This document shows positions 46,176 through 57,306 of a stretch of DNA of 64,000 bases, piece after piece. Source of the stretch: Toxorhynchites rutilus septentrionalis (Eukaryota > Arthropoda > Insecta > Diptera > Culicidae); the NCBI RefSeq assembly GCF_029784135.1, contig NC_073744.1:108543766-108607765 (forward strand), written 5' to 3'. The notes beneath the pieces were generated by a model. The model saw nothing but the letters and a program-made list of their open reading frames with translations, did no database searches and was not told the origin of the DNA. Numbering within the stretch: the first letter of the stretch is position 1; the number at the start of each line of letters is the position of its first letter. The translations under genes and the position numbers were made by a program.

Positions 46176-47661
46176 TTAAGTTTGTTTTATGAATTTTTCT
46201 TCTTGTGTATCAATAACATACGTATTATAATCTTCTCTGTAATTGTGATTTTTTTGTATCCAAAAGTAGATAGTAGAAATATCATATGTCTTTTCAAAGG
46301 CTGTTGAGTTTGAAGTGTAACTTCTATAATGTTTTTCTGGTATTTTTTCTGCATTATTTTTGTGTATGTTTTGAATCCTTTCCAAATTCTTTTCTCTTGC
46401 TTTAAGGAAATCTTCTCTTGGAAGTGCGTTAACATTAATAGCTTGGTATACATTTCGAGGTGTGTCTTCTATTACTGAATGAACTGAATTATTATACCTA
46501 TGTGCGGTCAGTTGCATTAAATCATTGATTGAAATATCTGTATGTTCATGTCGTATACATCTTGTTATTTCTCTAATTGTCGAATGGCAGCGTTCAACCT
46601 GACCATTCGTTTCAGACCTGTGAACAGGTGTCTTGAAAATTGTGATTCCGAGATTTTTAATTTGTTGTTCTATTGTATTAGACACAAAAGTGCTTTCGTT
46701 GTCAATTACTATATTAGCTGGAACGTCCCAGTCATATATCAATTGCATTAGAACCTCTTTTACATCAACTATAGATTTTGATTTTATAGGTCTTATTTTA
46801 AGGAATTTGGAAAATTTGTCTAATGATGATATAAACAAGAAGTTTTGGTTGTACATAAATATGTCGATATGAACTATATCAGCGGGATATGTTGGTACAG
46901 GAGTTTTGACGGGTATAAATTTTTGAGGATTTCTGGCATATTTCTCGGTTTTGCAAATTTCACATGTCGATACATATTGCCTTATCATTTTCTTCATTCC
47001 AGGGAAATAATATTTTTTTTATCATTTGTAATGAATTTTCATTCGCATTCCTATGAGCAAATTCATGAAATTTTATAACTTTTTCTAATTGATCTTCTTC
47101 GTCATTTAAATCTTCAACTTGAATTTGTGAAAATCTAGCTCTAACTAGTTTTGGATTGTAATTTTCTTTATAAATCTCTTGGATAATAGCCATAACTGGT
47201 TCATCTGTCAATATCCCATTGAGAATGCCAGGGATTAAAAATTGTTGTAGTTTCCTAGTTAAAAACTCCTTTGAAAATTGAGGTTCTGTGAATTTATGTC
47301 TTTCGTATTTTTCAAATGGTATAATTAATTCATATGAGGGAGTATTTCCAATTTTGAAAATTAACTGATTCTTAAAAACATTGATTGGAGCTTCTGTACT
47401 CGGAATGTAGGATGAATCATCATCATCAGATGAATGTTGGGTAGGAGTAAGGGAATAAATTTGAATACGGGAAAGCGCGTCGGCTACAATGTTGGATTTG
47501 CCAGGCTTGTACAGCATTTCATGATCGTGTTCTTCGATAAAGGCCTTCCATCGTTTCAGCTTAGCGTTGTTATTTTTGGGGGATAGGGTGAAGGTTAAAT
47601 GTAAGTGATCCGTGTAAATTTTTATCTTAGAGCCATAAATGAAGTTGCGCAGGGTACTCAA
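46176..47661 (-). pseudogene. errantivirus pol: RNase H end and integrase (copy 2)
   Basis: Duplicate of 43059-44544 with the same frameshift in a T-run. All three integrase catalytic residues are visible (VHIDIF, VIDNEST, GQVERCH). This is the copy directly connected to the RT and gag of the provirus. Confidence 0.88.
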
Positions 47662-49112
47662 CGCCCATACGACTGCTAAGAGTTCCTTTTCATTGGTCGC
47701 ATAATTTTCTTCCGATTTTGATAAAGTACGTGATATGAAAGTAATTGGCCTTTCCCCTGCAGGGAATTATTGAGATAGTACTGCACCTAACGCTATATTG
47801 GATGCGTCAGTTGTAAGAATGAAGGGTTTTTCGAAGTCGGGAAATGCTAAGACATCTTCAGAAGAAAGAACGTCTTTCAAAGTTTGAAATGCTTTTATGG
47901 CTTCTTCATCGAATTTAATTGGGAAATTTTTAGATTGCGTTTTAGGAATCTGGCGCTAGCCATCTTCCCCTCTTAAGAATTTTGTTAAGGGTTTTGCAGT
48001 TTTTGCATAATTCTTAACAAAACGTCTGTAATACCCAGAGAGACATAAGAATGCACGAAGATCTCTCAAATTCTTGGGCTGTGGATAATTCTGAATGCAC
48101 TCTACCTTTTTCATATTCGGTTTTAGACCATTCTTTGAAATAATGAATCCTAAAAATTCCACTTCGGTATTCAGAAATTCAGATTTATCTGGGTTGATTT
48201 TAAAATTAGCATTGCGCAAAACATCCAATATGGTTTTCAAATTACCTAAATGCTCTTCAAGAGTTTTTTCAAAGATGATAATATCACCAATGTAAACATA
48301 GCAAATTTTGCCAATATGTTCACGTAGAACATCATCCATTACCCTTTGGAAAATGCTGGGAGCATTTTTTAAACAAAATGGCGAACGAATAAACTCGTAT
48401 TTCCCATTGTTTATTGAAAATGCAGTTTTATCAATATCATTCTTTGACATTAGAATCTGGTGGAAACCAGACGCTAGGTCTAAAGTTGTAAAATAGGTAT
48501 TGTGACCCAAATTTGCCAAAACAACCGAAGTATCGGGAATAGGATACCTATCGCTGATTGTCTTTGAATTCAGCTCACAGTAATCTATCACCATTCTTTA
48601 CTTTTTTCACCAGAAGCGTCAAGCTTCTTTGGAACAATCCATACGGGTGAATTGTATGGAGATTTGGATGGTCTCATAATACCATCTTTAAGTAATTTAT
48701 CTATTTCTTTGTTAACTTCATTTTTCAAGGCTTGTGGATAAAGGTAGGATTTAGAATAAATAGGGTTTTCGTCAGTTGTTCTAATTTTCGTTTCAATTTT
48801 AGTTGTAAAGGGAAGTTTTTTGTCCGGAGGCTGAAAAATATCCTGATATTTGTTCAACAAGGTCCATAATTTTGATTTTTGGTCAGTTTCCAAGTGATTA
48901 TCTCGAACATGAATTTTGTTAACTTGTGTAAATGTATGCTGTAATAGCGAAATAGTAAAACCTTTTGGAAAAATTATTTTTTCTGCTTTAAGTTGTTTCA
49001 ACGTGTCATGGCCTATGACGGCGTCAAATGTCTTCAATTCTTTCATATGATAAAAACGTACATCAATACATGCTGTAAGGCCAAACAAATGTACAGCGTG
49101 AAAATCTGTCAA
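47662..49112 (-). pseudogene. errantivirus pol: reverse transcriptase
   Basis: Minus frames 49112-48588 and 48594-47956 give the pre-RT region, RT fingers (YPIPDTSVVLANLG), palm (TTLDLASGFHQI with the first catalytic Asp) and thumb. The catalytic box that should read YxDD is YIGDIIIF at about 48300, so the first Asp of the pair is replaced by Gly. Other breaks occur at 48590 (overlapping frames), 47955 and 47770 (stop before RNase H). An RT with this change would be expected to be inactive. Confidence 0.87.
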
Positions 49113-49269
49113 TTGTGATGTTACCTCTTACTGATGAAACGCTAAATGGTTTTTTCAATTTGTGAAATTTTTTTGTGTATTTCGGGTGAATATAATTTTT
49201 ATTCGACCCAGTGTCAGCTAATACTTTGATTGGTTTCAGTGGATTGCCGTAGTATAAAAAGTACGGCAA
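49063..49269 (-). pseudogene. errantivirus protease region
   Basis: The minus frame has VLADTGSNKNYIHPKY at about residues 15-30, where D-T-G is the aspartic protease active site. It lies between gag and RT as expected. The frame breaks after about 68 residues. Confidence 0.8.
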
Positions 49270-49276
49270 TGTAGAT

Positions 49277-51150
49277 TTAACCTAAAAAATTAAACTCTGT
49301 ATTGTCTTCATTAAAAGCTGTGTCTTCGTCATTATGTTGGTCATATTCTCTGATGTATCTCTCGTAAGAAGAATCATTGTATACACCATCCAAAATTTCT
49401 TCTTCATATTCTTCGGTGACATCGTCTTGTTTCTCATCTTCGGGTGGAGGATTATGATTGATGTTAAACAACCTTGGTCGTTTGACAGCGTGTTGATAAG
49501 AGTTTGAGGGCCTGTTGCCATAATTTACCTGTCTTGTTTGAATAGACGGGTCAACACCCATTGGTTCCGGTCGATTTTGTTGCTGAAATGGATTTCTTGG
49601 TGGAGGTTGTGGATGATTTCTTTCTTGAAACACAGGACCATTGAGAATTGCTATTGGATTCCTCGGAGGAACTGGTGGCTTCTGATAATATTGGTTCCTA
49701 AAATTTTGATTATAGTTATTATATGGTAAATTTCTATTCATCGGTGGAAGTAAACGGGGGGCCGGTTAGGGTGGTAGACTAGGAATAAGATTCCTTGGTC
49801 TATTAGTTGAATCCGGAATATTGTTACCTGTAATATTCTTTCTGTACTCAATATCCTGAAATGTGATACAGTATTAATAAGCATTAGCCAACGAATCTGG
49901 CTCGTAATTTTTAAAAAATCTGCCTACATCGGCCATCCAAACCACGGATAAATGCATCAATGGCTTTTCTGTTGTAAGTATAAATCATAGCCTTAGTGGC
50001 TTCGGGATGTGAAAATCTTGAATCTGTTCTAATAGAATTTGCAATTAATGAAAGAATTTTATTAACATGATCATAATAGTTTTCGAGAGATTTTCCTTTT
50101 TGGAGACTATTCATTAACTGATAGTCCAAAGTTTCCAAATCACGCTTTTCACCGTAGTACGTAATGAGTATTTTTTTAATCATGTTCCAACTGATGTGAA
50201 CGTTAGATGCAACAAGAGCATCGTTCGCCTCACCTTTTATTTTACGCCTAATTGATTTACACACTACGTGAAACTTGTTTTTTTCGTCAATTGAACTTCT
50301 AGCATTCGGAGAGTTGAGCTGCACAATAGCTTCTGCATCTTGAATGAAAAAACTAAGTTCGTTGGGATCATAGTAGCAAAATCTCACACTCATTTTACTG
50401 ACAACGCGAGATATTGAGACAACATCAAATTCAATCACCAATGCCCCTGCAGTTCATGACAAATGACCCGATTTTAATTACATGCAGCCGACACTCCGTC
50501 ACGTGGAACATTTGGTTTTTGAATTCCCCACACTCATTCGTTTCACTGTCTCACTGACAATGAACACCCGAAATATTCATACGCATCTTCGATCAGCTGA
50601 CAGTGGAAGAGAACAAATATCCATCCAGAGAAATATCATCTCACTGACACGCGTCAGACGTTTAAACGCGTGTTCGTGTGTATGTTTTCCTGGTATGTTT
50701 CTAGCCCCGGTCCCATTTTTGTGCCGCTTATTGCACACACATCGATGGGCAACGGCGCATTCGAGTGCTGAGTTTATGGGTGTATGACCAACGAAAATTT
50801 CACCAGGACACAATGAAAGGTGATATTTTCGGTTTTGGCATTCACTGACATCGAGAATGGACTGATATTTCTGCCGATGGAACGAAAACTGTATCAAAAC
50901 AAACGTGATGGTGATCCAGCAGTCATAGGCACCGCGGCACCGCGATAGAAAGAAGAAAAGAGTGTCGGTGGAGATATTTTGCACTGATCAAAATTACTTT
51001 TCGATTTCAACAAGTTCTTTCGAAATTTTGCATCCTTGGTTGGGATCACCAGAAAAATTTGGTAATCCTTTCACCAAGTCAGGTATATCCTCGGTGGAAT
51101 CTGGGCTAACTGCAGACCCATCAGCATCTCGAGAACGCGTGTCCAGTTGA
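49277..51150 (-). pseudogene. errantivirus gag, broken by a hAT MITE and frameshifts
   Basis: The N-terminal part is recognisable on the minus strand at about 51115-51048 (PDLVKGLPNFSGDPNQ). It is cut by a 670-bp MITE and resumes at about 50370-49911 with the capsid-like region (FFIQDAEAIVQLN, then LMNSLQKGKSLENYYDHVNK). The C-terminal part (49741-49277) is rich in Asn, Pro and Gln and ends in an acidic tail. A gap with stops lies at 49742-49910. I saw no zinc knuckle, which is usual for errantivirus Gag. I could not identify a start codon. Confidence 0.82.
50370..51039. mobile_element. hAT-like MITE (670 bp) in errantivirus gag
   Basis: A perfect 8-bp duplication TTGGGATC flanks it (50362-50369 and 51040-51047). 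Ends read inward are ATAGTAGCAAAATCTC and CCAAGGATGCAAAATTTC, sharing GCAAAAT. Gag coding continues on both sides of the insertion at matching residues (GDPN). No transposase inside. Confidence 0.8.
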
Positions 51151-51349
51151 TAAATCCTATTACTTCTCTACCAGCAAAGTGTTTCCAATCGTTCCAGTGT
51201 AGTGGTGGATTTCCCTTTTGTCCGGCGCTGCGGTGACTCGGGCACTCTGCTACACGTCTGCGTTGATGCGGTCGAATTGGGTTTCGGATTGTTTGAAATG
51301 TTCACTATACTTTAACGTTGTGAATCACTTTCAATTTCCTACTTACACT

Positions 51350-51372
51350 TCACTGGTCCCTATTCGGGCGCC
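51350..51372 (-). other. primer binding site of the errantivirus
   Basis: On the minus strand TGGCGCCCGAATAGGGAC directly follows the 5' LTR end TAACT. It matches the 3' end of lysine tRNA at nearly every position over 18 bases, so the element is primed by tRNA-Lys. Confidence 0.85.
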
Positions 51373-51641
51373 AGTTACAAATTTCTCTCCTGATTAAGGG
51401 AAAACATATATTTTAGGAGCTATGCTCCTCTTTTATTTCAAGATCACTTAAGACTAAATACAAGTTCGTTCTTATGCTAAGATGAAACCTCGCTCGCTGG
51501 GTGGCTGATGTTTATAAACCGCTATCTTCGCTGAGCGCGCATTCTCGGGATCTGATGGTATTTATGCTGACCGATCGTCCGCTAGAAAAATCGTTGTTTA
51601 GATCGACTCGCATAATTTTATCGCTACGTCTGGTGCTAACT
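51373..51641 (-). repeat. 5' LTR of the errantivirus
   Basis: 269 bp, paired with 39902-40168. On the minus strand it starts AGTTAGCACC and ends TAACT. About ten differences from the 3' LTR suggest a moderately young insertion. The external flank is GTTG. Confidence 0.92.
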
Positions 51642-51660
51642 GTTGTCTTGCCCTCAATGA

Positions 51661-51930
51661 TATTTGAGGGGCTCAAAATGAAAGGGGTGTAAGTGACATC
51701 ATCGATTTCTCTGCATCGACTATCTCTGTTGGTTATAATATAGCTGCAAACACATTCTCAACTGTATTTGACATTCTAGAAGATACGTCAGAACATCATC
51801 TATCTGATTCTATAGCAAACTCAAATTGAAACGTTTTTGCAGTTGAGTTATTAAGTAAAGAAAAAGATGAAGCGAAATTGATCAAATCACTTACACCCCT
51901 CTCCTTCTAAGTCCCTCATTTGTTTTTGCT
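51661..51930. mobile_element. small MITE with GGGGTGTAAGTGA inverted ends
   Basis: GAAAGGGGTGTAAGTGA near 51686 is matched inverted by TCACTTACACCCCTCTCC near 51888, and the similarity extends outward to TTTGAGGGGCTC and AATGAGGGACTT. The interior of about 200 bp is non-coding. Target duplication is unclear, so the exact ends are uncertain by several bases. Confidence 0.6.
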
Positions 51931-52078
51931 ACTTACGTTACGGAAGTCGAATTGTGGCACTACGTACCTAATGCACTAACTCAAGAACATTAGCTTTACT
52001 TAAAAATCAGCCATCTTCTCCATGGCCGCACTGTATATAACAAAACTTTTTTTGATTATGTGTATAGTAATAATAGTA

Positions 52079-52404
52079 CAGTAGAACCCCAATTATCCGC
52101 GGAATAGAGTGGCAAAGCCATCACGGGTAGCGCAATAAAGGTTTAAAATGAGGTGCAAACATGAAAACAAGATATTTCAGCTTTAAAACTATGTTCTTTT
52201 AATATCAAAATCATTAAACTATCAATCTGTAAGGTGGTGTACATCGCAGGTCAGATAATGTGAAAGCCATGGCCAAAACAACATATCAAGAGCCTACAAC
52301 TCACTGGCAAATTTCGGGAAGGCCTATAGAAAAACTATAGAAATCGCTTTCGTGAATTATCTGCACCGTGAATCATCTGCTCGCGGATAATCGAGGTTCT
52401 TCTG
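52079..52404. mobile_element. pogo/Tigger-like MITE (326 bp)
   Basis: The ends are CAGTAGAACCCCAATTATCC and, inverted, CAGAAGAACCTCGATTATCC, with TA on both sides (52077-52078 and 52405-52406). CAGTA-type ends plus TA target are typical of pogo-group Tc1/mariner elements. It has no transposase and lies just upstream of a GPCR exon. Confidence 0.82.
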
Positions 52405-52548
52405 TAATAACATATATTTCAATAACTAAGTATTGTTCGGAAAGCTGAAACTATATTTCTGAAATTTTCTATTAAACTATATTAATTGACAATTTTCATA
52501 TATATATATATATATTAACGTGATTTTACTTGAATTATTTGTTTTCAG

Positions 52549-52803
52549 ATTGCCTTTGTTAATAAGATTTTACTTTTACATTTGGGTGTAGTTAACACGT
52601 TAATATGTTTCACGTACCTAACTTTCAACGCCATGCGCTTGCTGAATTCACTCGTTTTGGTGGAAGTCGCATGCATTCTGTTTGGTTTGAGCTTTAATGT
52701 TATGCATTCGGTTGCATTATGGAATCTGTGCGCATTGAACTTTGACAGGTACTTTGCGATTGCCTCGCCTTTGCACTACGGAGCATTGATCAATACGCGC
52801 AAG
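52549..52803 (+). CDS. class A GPCR, internal exon (TM2-TM3)
   Basis: The exon follows a TTTTCAG acceptor and ends at a GTAAGT donor. It has 85 codons in phase 0. It encodes a hydrophobic TM2-like helix (HLGVVNTLICFTYLTF), then TM3 ending in LCALNFDRYFAIASPLHY, with the D-R-Y motif and the following P-L-H of rhodopsin-like receptors. The usual Asp in TM2 is not evident (LGVVN occupies its place). TM3 has a Cys upstream (VEVACILFG) that could pair with ECL2. The receptor would signal through heterotrimeric G proteins at the plasma membrane. Biogenic amine-like or orphan receptors are candidates, but I cannot name the ligand. Upstream exons are not visible. Confidence 0.85.
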
Positions 52804-53209
52804 GTAAGTAGTCCTCCATCGGTATTTGAAAATTGACTAAAATAGATATTCGTATATTTTCCAAAAACCAACCTGAACTAGAAATGACACTGTATGATGT
52901 ACTCTACCGCAATGTCCCATAAGTATTGAACAAAACCTTATATTTCTTTGATCATGCTTTCCCACTTTTTATATCGCATTTTCCTCTTTCGCTTGCATTA
53001 TATGTATAACTTTTTTTTTCTCGACATAAGTATTTGAATGTTTGTTTCGTTTTTCGATCATCTTGGGTCACATCATTATGTGTCATCACATTTAGCTACA
53101 AAGTATACAGGATTATATAAACAAAAATGGTTTATTATATCAAATTTTGTCGTGTTTTTCAGTCGTATACCTAGTATAGCCATAAGTTCTGTAAGTCTTT
53201 TGAAAAATC
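52804..53209 (+). other. start of GPCR intron, no feature
   Basis: Intronic AT-rich DNA between the donor at 52804 and the mariner remnant. Nothing further was recognised. The intron runs to 59530. Confidence 0.6.
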
Positions 53210-53210
53210 A

Positions 53211-53900
53211 TTACTCGAGAAAAAAATGTGATTGAAAAGTTTTAAAGTTTTTATTGAAAAAATAGTAGGTATTCAAAATGGTCCCCCTCTTCTTCACGCA
53301 GAGTCGTAAATGCTTGGGCCAATTGTCAATCGCTGCACGGATTGTTTCAAGTAGAAGCTCGCAAGCTACCTTTTCAATACAATTCTTCAATAATTGCAAA
53401 TTTCGATGAGGAAGGTATACAAACGCGCTCATCCAAATTGGTCAAAGTATATAATCCAGTGGATTGAATTATGTGCGTTATGTGAGTCAAGTTATATTCG
53501 GATGACCAATAATTTGCGGAGATGAAGTCTAACGTAGTTATTTCAGCAGTTTTTGGGTTTTTTTGCATCGTATTTATTTTAATCTGCGCGTTAATAATCA
53601 CATAATCACATCGTATGTACGCACTAAGCTGTAAATGTTTATGCAAAATAAAACTTACGGTGCACTTGGAAACGTTCATTCCGACTTCTAGACGCTTTTG
53701 TTTGAGAAGTGGAATGCGTTCACGAACGGCATGGGTAACATTGTACAGCCGTACCGACCTGGGACGCTCCTCTCTGAGAGTGTCTGGTCCTTTATTCCTT
53801 TATAGAATACTGAAAACTAATCATTCATTGGTAGAAAGCGATTTGAGCATCATTTTTCCGCACTCAAATAACGCGACAGTTGCCACACGCTTCTAATACA
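53211..53900 (-). pseudogene. mariner-type transposase remnant in the GPCR intron
   Basis: Minus-strand pieces resemble the N-terminal DNA-binding part of a mariner-like transposase (RPRSVRLYNVTHAVRERI near 53770-53720, then VGMNVSKCTVSFILHKHLQ). The C-terminal end is also recognisable (LLETIRAAIDNWPKHLRLCV near 53350-53290, then KKRG). A piece near 53560-53500 may correspond to the second catalytic segment, but its Asp context is damaged. The middle is largely missing. It is decayed by stops and deletions. Confidence 0.7.
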
Positions 53901-54025
53901 GACCTAACTTCATCGTTGATAAAGACTGGTAAAAATTGGTCGACAAAAAATCATTTCTTCCAGTCAAAATTCATAATACAAAAATCTTCTTATTTTTCAA
54001 TTGATACATGTAAAAAAATGTTCGT

Positions 54026-54568
54026 TTATTTTTCTGGTTTGCCAAATCCGAACTGCCGTACTTTCCGCTTAACCCCTTCCATTAAATTTTGCACAGTGGT
54101 CTCATCGACCTTATCCGCCGCCGAACGCCAGTTAGATTTAAACTGCTGCTCGTTTTCCATGGATTTATTAGAGATTTGAGATTCCGTTTGATCAAGGTAT
54201 AACTTTTCTTTCTTAGTATGGGAGACAATGACCTTGCTAGCGACGTCCTGGATGGAGAGATTAGGAATCTTATATTCCGCCGTCACCTTCTTCGTCGGCG
54301 CTGCCACTTGCGGATTACGATTGCCGCCGCTTCCAGACTTCCTAGTGATCGACATACGCTCCCCGAACACTTTTAAAACGTTTCTCACGGTCGATTTGTT
54401 ATTTTTTTGGGCAGATCCAGAAATTGTTCCAACTAGGCGTGCGACAATGTCGGATTCTCTCGCTTCGCGGGCAAAAATTTGACACGTTGCTCGTCTTGCT
54501 TGGACGTTATTTTGAAAACTGGAAAACTGGATTGTAAATACACTCAAATACAAAATGCTGCATTTCAT
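54026..54568 (-). CDS. DD37E-like (Tc1/mariner) transposase with catalytic core deleted
   Basis: An open 180-codon frame. Residues about 25-120 contain ARESDIVARLVGT, STVRNVLKVFGERMS and a second helix-turn-helix-like SIQDVASKVIVS, consistent with the two-part DNA-binding domain of mosquito ITm/DD37E-type transposases. Residues about 137-180 match the usual C-terminal tail (WRSAADKVDETTVQNLMEGVKRKVRQFGF). The whole DDE catalytic core, normally about 200 residues, is missing with the frame preserved. The product could bind TIRs but not cut. Whether it is expressed is unknown, and the N-terminal 25 residues may be read-in. Confidence 0.7.
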   Translation of the reverse strand: MKCSILYLSVFTIQFSSFQNNVQARRATCQIFAREARESDIVARLVGTISGSAQKNNKSTVRNVLKVFGERMSITRKSGSGGNRNPQVAAPTKKVTAEYKIPNLSIQDVASKVIVSHTKKEKLYLDQTESQISNKSMENEQQFKSNWRSAADKVDETTVQNLMEGVKRKVRQFGFGKPEK

Positions 54569-55026
54569 GTTTTAAACGCAAATTTCAGGTTAAAACCAAT
54601 TTGAAGTCGACCAATTTTTGCGCGTTACAGTCTTTAGGAAGCCAAACAAATACTGATGGGACCGTGAATCTTTCTGAGAGTGAAATAGGATCACGGAACT
54701 ACACTACACCACTGTTACCACCTTTTTCCGCTTCTAATTTGGCATTTAACAGAACTCATGGTTATACTAGGCAATTAAAACTAATTGACATCTCTTAACA
54801 ATAATGAAAATACGACCATTCCGTCATGAGGCGAGTTCCCCACTGACAGTTCTGCTTGAGATTCTTCTAACGATATAACATTTTCAAATTTCACATCTTT
54901 GCATCATTCATAACAGAGCCGTGATTTCTCCACATAAAAGCTGAAAGAAAATACCGGAAAACGACTTCAACCGCATAAAGAAGTCAGAAGTGCACGACGG
55001 AAAATTAAATCAAAAGTTTGAAAAAA

Positions 55027-56666
55027 TTATAGGAGGTTGTGTTCAAGACAGGACCGCATTGTTGACGTAGAACTACGCTGTGGTTTAATTCAAATCGCTT
55101 GTTCATATCTTCGGATATTACTTTATAATGCAACGGAAATTTCTAAATAACCATTTTACCAGTTTGGTCGCCCTGAAATGTTTTTTTTATTGTAGAATTA
55201 TTTGACGATAATTGTTTGATGATTCATTCTTGTGCTCACAGAACAGTACTTACTCGAGATAAGCGCAGCTGTCATCCTTAGTGGAGAAAGTTTTGCTACT
55301 AACAAGCGAAACCAAATCACATACAAAATTTCAGAACAACATTTACTTTCTTGGTGACTAAATAAACGAAACAAACTCTATCTGTTAATCTCAACAACCT
55401 CGAAAAGAGTAGCACTCCTTCATTATGATCAAGATTAGCGCAAATGTAATCCTAGTTGAGAGCAGTTTTGCAACTGTCACGCTAGCCCAAATACATTAAT
55501 AACTTAATATAACTTATTGAATAACTTGGTATTCTCCAAATAATTTTTTGGTGCACAACCTGAACACCTGCTATGCCGTAGCCTCAGTTGAATGCATTGA
55601 GGACAGAAAACAAACAATGTTAACTGCTTGGAAAAAGACTGAATATTTGCCTCCATTACCAAATACCCAAGCGTAAATATTTCCCTCCCGATATCTCCCC
55701 TCCTTGTTTATATTTATCATTACGACTAAAGTTTCAGCGTAGCAAAGATGCACTATTTTTACGTACGGGTTATGAAGCACGCACGTACGCACACAAATAT
55801 ACATAAATCGATGGCTTGGAGATATATCGATGGCTTGAAGAAACTAAATATACACACACTTATCTCCGTTTTGCGCTCAGAAGCCTTTTCTGTTAATATT
55901 GCCAGTCTAGATTAGCTTAGCTGTCATCCTTTGTGGAGCGAGTTTTCCTACCGTCATGCGAAACCAAATCACTGACAAAATTCCAGAACATTCATTTTCT
56001 TGGTGAGCCGTCAATAGCCTAGTGATTGTCATTGCTTTGAATACAGAACGATACTGAAAGTTTGGCTTCCTTGCTTGAGACTTTAAACTTCTTCAGTTCA
56101 TTCGTCTCTAACCTTCAAAAAGGCCCTTGGAAAACTTTTTTTTCCATCATATTACTCCTCCACCACGCCTTGAGAGAGGCATTCGATCCCTCGCCGTCCA
56201 GCTCGTCCAACTCACCCAGCAACGATGTTGTTCAGTCGATTTCCTCAGGAAGAATGAAAGTTTGCCTCAGCGAGATCCACTATTTATACTCTAGGCAAAT
56301 ATTCCCCTTCCTTTTTCTTCTTTTCCTTTGTTCACGGAGACTTAACATCTTACGATTTCCCCTTCGTTGCTCATCGATAAGTTGCTCGTTATTGACATCT
56401 CTGTTCGGGAAAGCACTCAAATGGACAGAACAAATGTATGGAGAAATGGGAATGGTTCCAATTTTCATCAATTTAAACCATATATAGACTATGGAGTTGT
56501 AATGTATAGCATATAAAACAAATCTTAGGGAATTTTCGATTCGTTTAGTATGTAAATAGCCAAAATCCGTTCGCGGCAAAAATAGTTAATAACGTTGACT
56601 TTATTTCATAAAAACGTGACCTGTTTTCTGATTTGGCACCCTTAATGAAAGACGTAGTTCTACGTC
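55027..56666 (+). mobile_element. family E element (1.6 kb) in the GPCR intron
   Basis: The left end has a degraded 21-nt hairpin (GGTTGTGTTC to AGGACC) followed by GCATTGTTGACGTAGAAC. The right end is GACGTAGTTCTACGTC followed by AAAA. It matches 9720-10008 plus 28640-29861 along its length, making it the empty-site counterpart of the Ty3/gypsy insertion there. It carries the GCCGTCCAGCTCGTCCAAC and ACGATGTTGTTCAGTCGATT module (56196-56241). No histone or transposase sequence seen. Confidence 0.78.
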
Positions 56667-57306
56667 AAAAGATACAAATTGTGAATAAAAGTAGTAGAGG
56701 AAAAACGACAGAAGAAGTATAATAAAACAGGATAATAGAACAAAAGATAAGAGGAAAGAGGAGAGAAGGAGAAGAAGAAAAAAAGATCTGTTAAGCGGTC
56801 TTTTTTTCACATATTGCGTTCTTCCTAGCTTTAAAAATTGTTCAGCTTCATCAGCCATTTTGTCTGCATTCAATCGAAATCGGAATCGAAGAGGGCTTGA
56901 TGCGCTGAAACAGATATTATGTTCGGAAGACAGCTTACCTGGACACAGGAAAAGAGAACAAGAAGAAATGTGACGTCAAAAAAGGATTATTAATTAATTT
57001 AAGGAAAGGAAAATAGGGATAGTTGAAAGAAAACAGGGACAGGTGAAAAGACAATAAGAAGAGAATAAAAGAATAAAGTGAGAAGAAACGTTGTATGTAA
57101 TAAATAAAACATAAATGTGTTCTTCTTCTACCACCATCCTTTTTTTTGCTCTAAAGGAATCGTCAACCCTCGCTCTCAATCAGTCGGAAGTGCTAGTACT
57201 GCACCGCCTTTGATCGCATCTAGTGTGTGGGCCTAGTAGGTGGCTTCTGAGGTGCGAGAGGTTCCCTGGAGGTACAAAATATTTGAAAGGGCTCCTGCTT
57301 GAGAGA

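Larger units (their letters stand above)
45068..48182. repeat. provirus tandem duplication unit 2
   Basis: Second copy of 41950-45067. It starts with 570 bp of the LINE 3' end, which here has no LINE body or target duplication on its left. That shows it was carried along by the duplication and not inserted separately. It joins the rest of the provirus seamlessly at about 48182. Confidence 0.93.
39902..51641 (-). mobile_element. errantivirus (insect endogenous retrovirus) provirus, disrupted
   Basis: Complete outline on the minus strand: LTRs beginning AGTTA and ending TAACT, a lysine-tRNA-type primer site, gag, pol with protease, RT, RNase H and integrase, env with a C-terminal membrane anchor, a purine tract and the second LTR. 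GTTG is duplicated on both sides (39898-39901 and 51642-51645). Many lesions exist: a hAT MITE in gag, a LINE in env, a 3.1-kb internal tandem duplication, frameshifts, and a changed catalytic residue in RT. Errantiviruses are Ty3/gypsy-related elements of insects that acquired env. This copy cannot replicate on its own. Confidence 0.92.
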
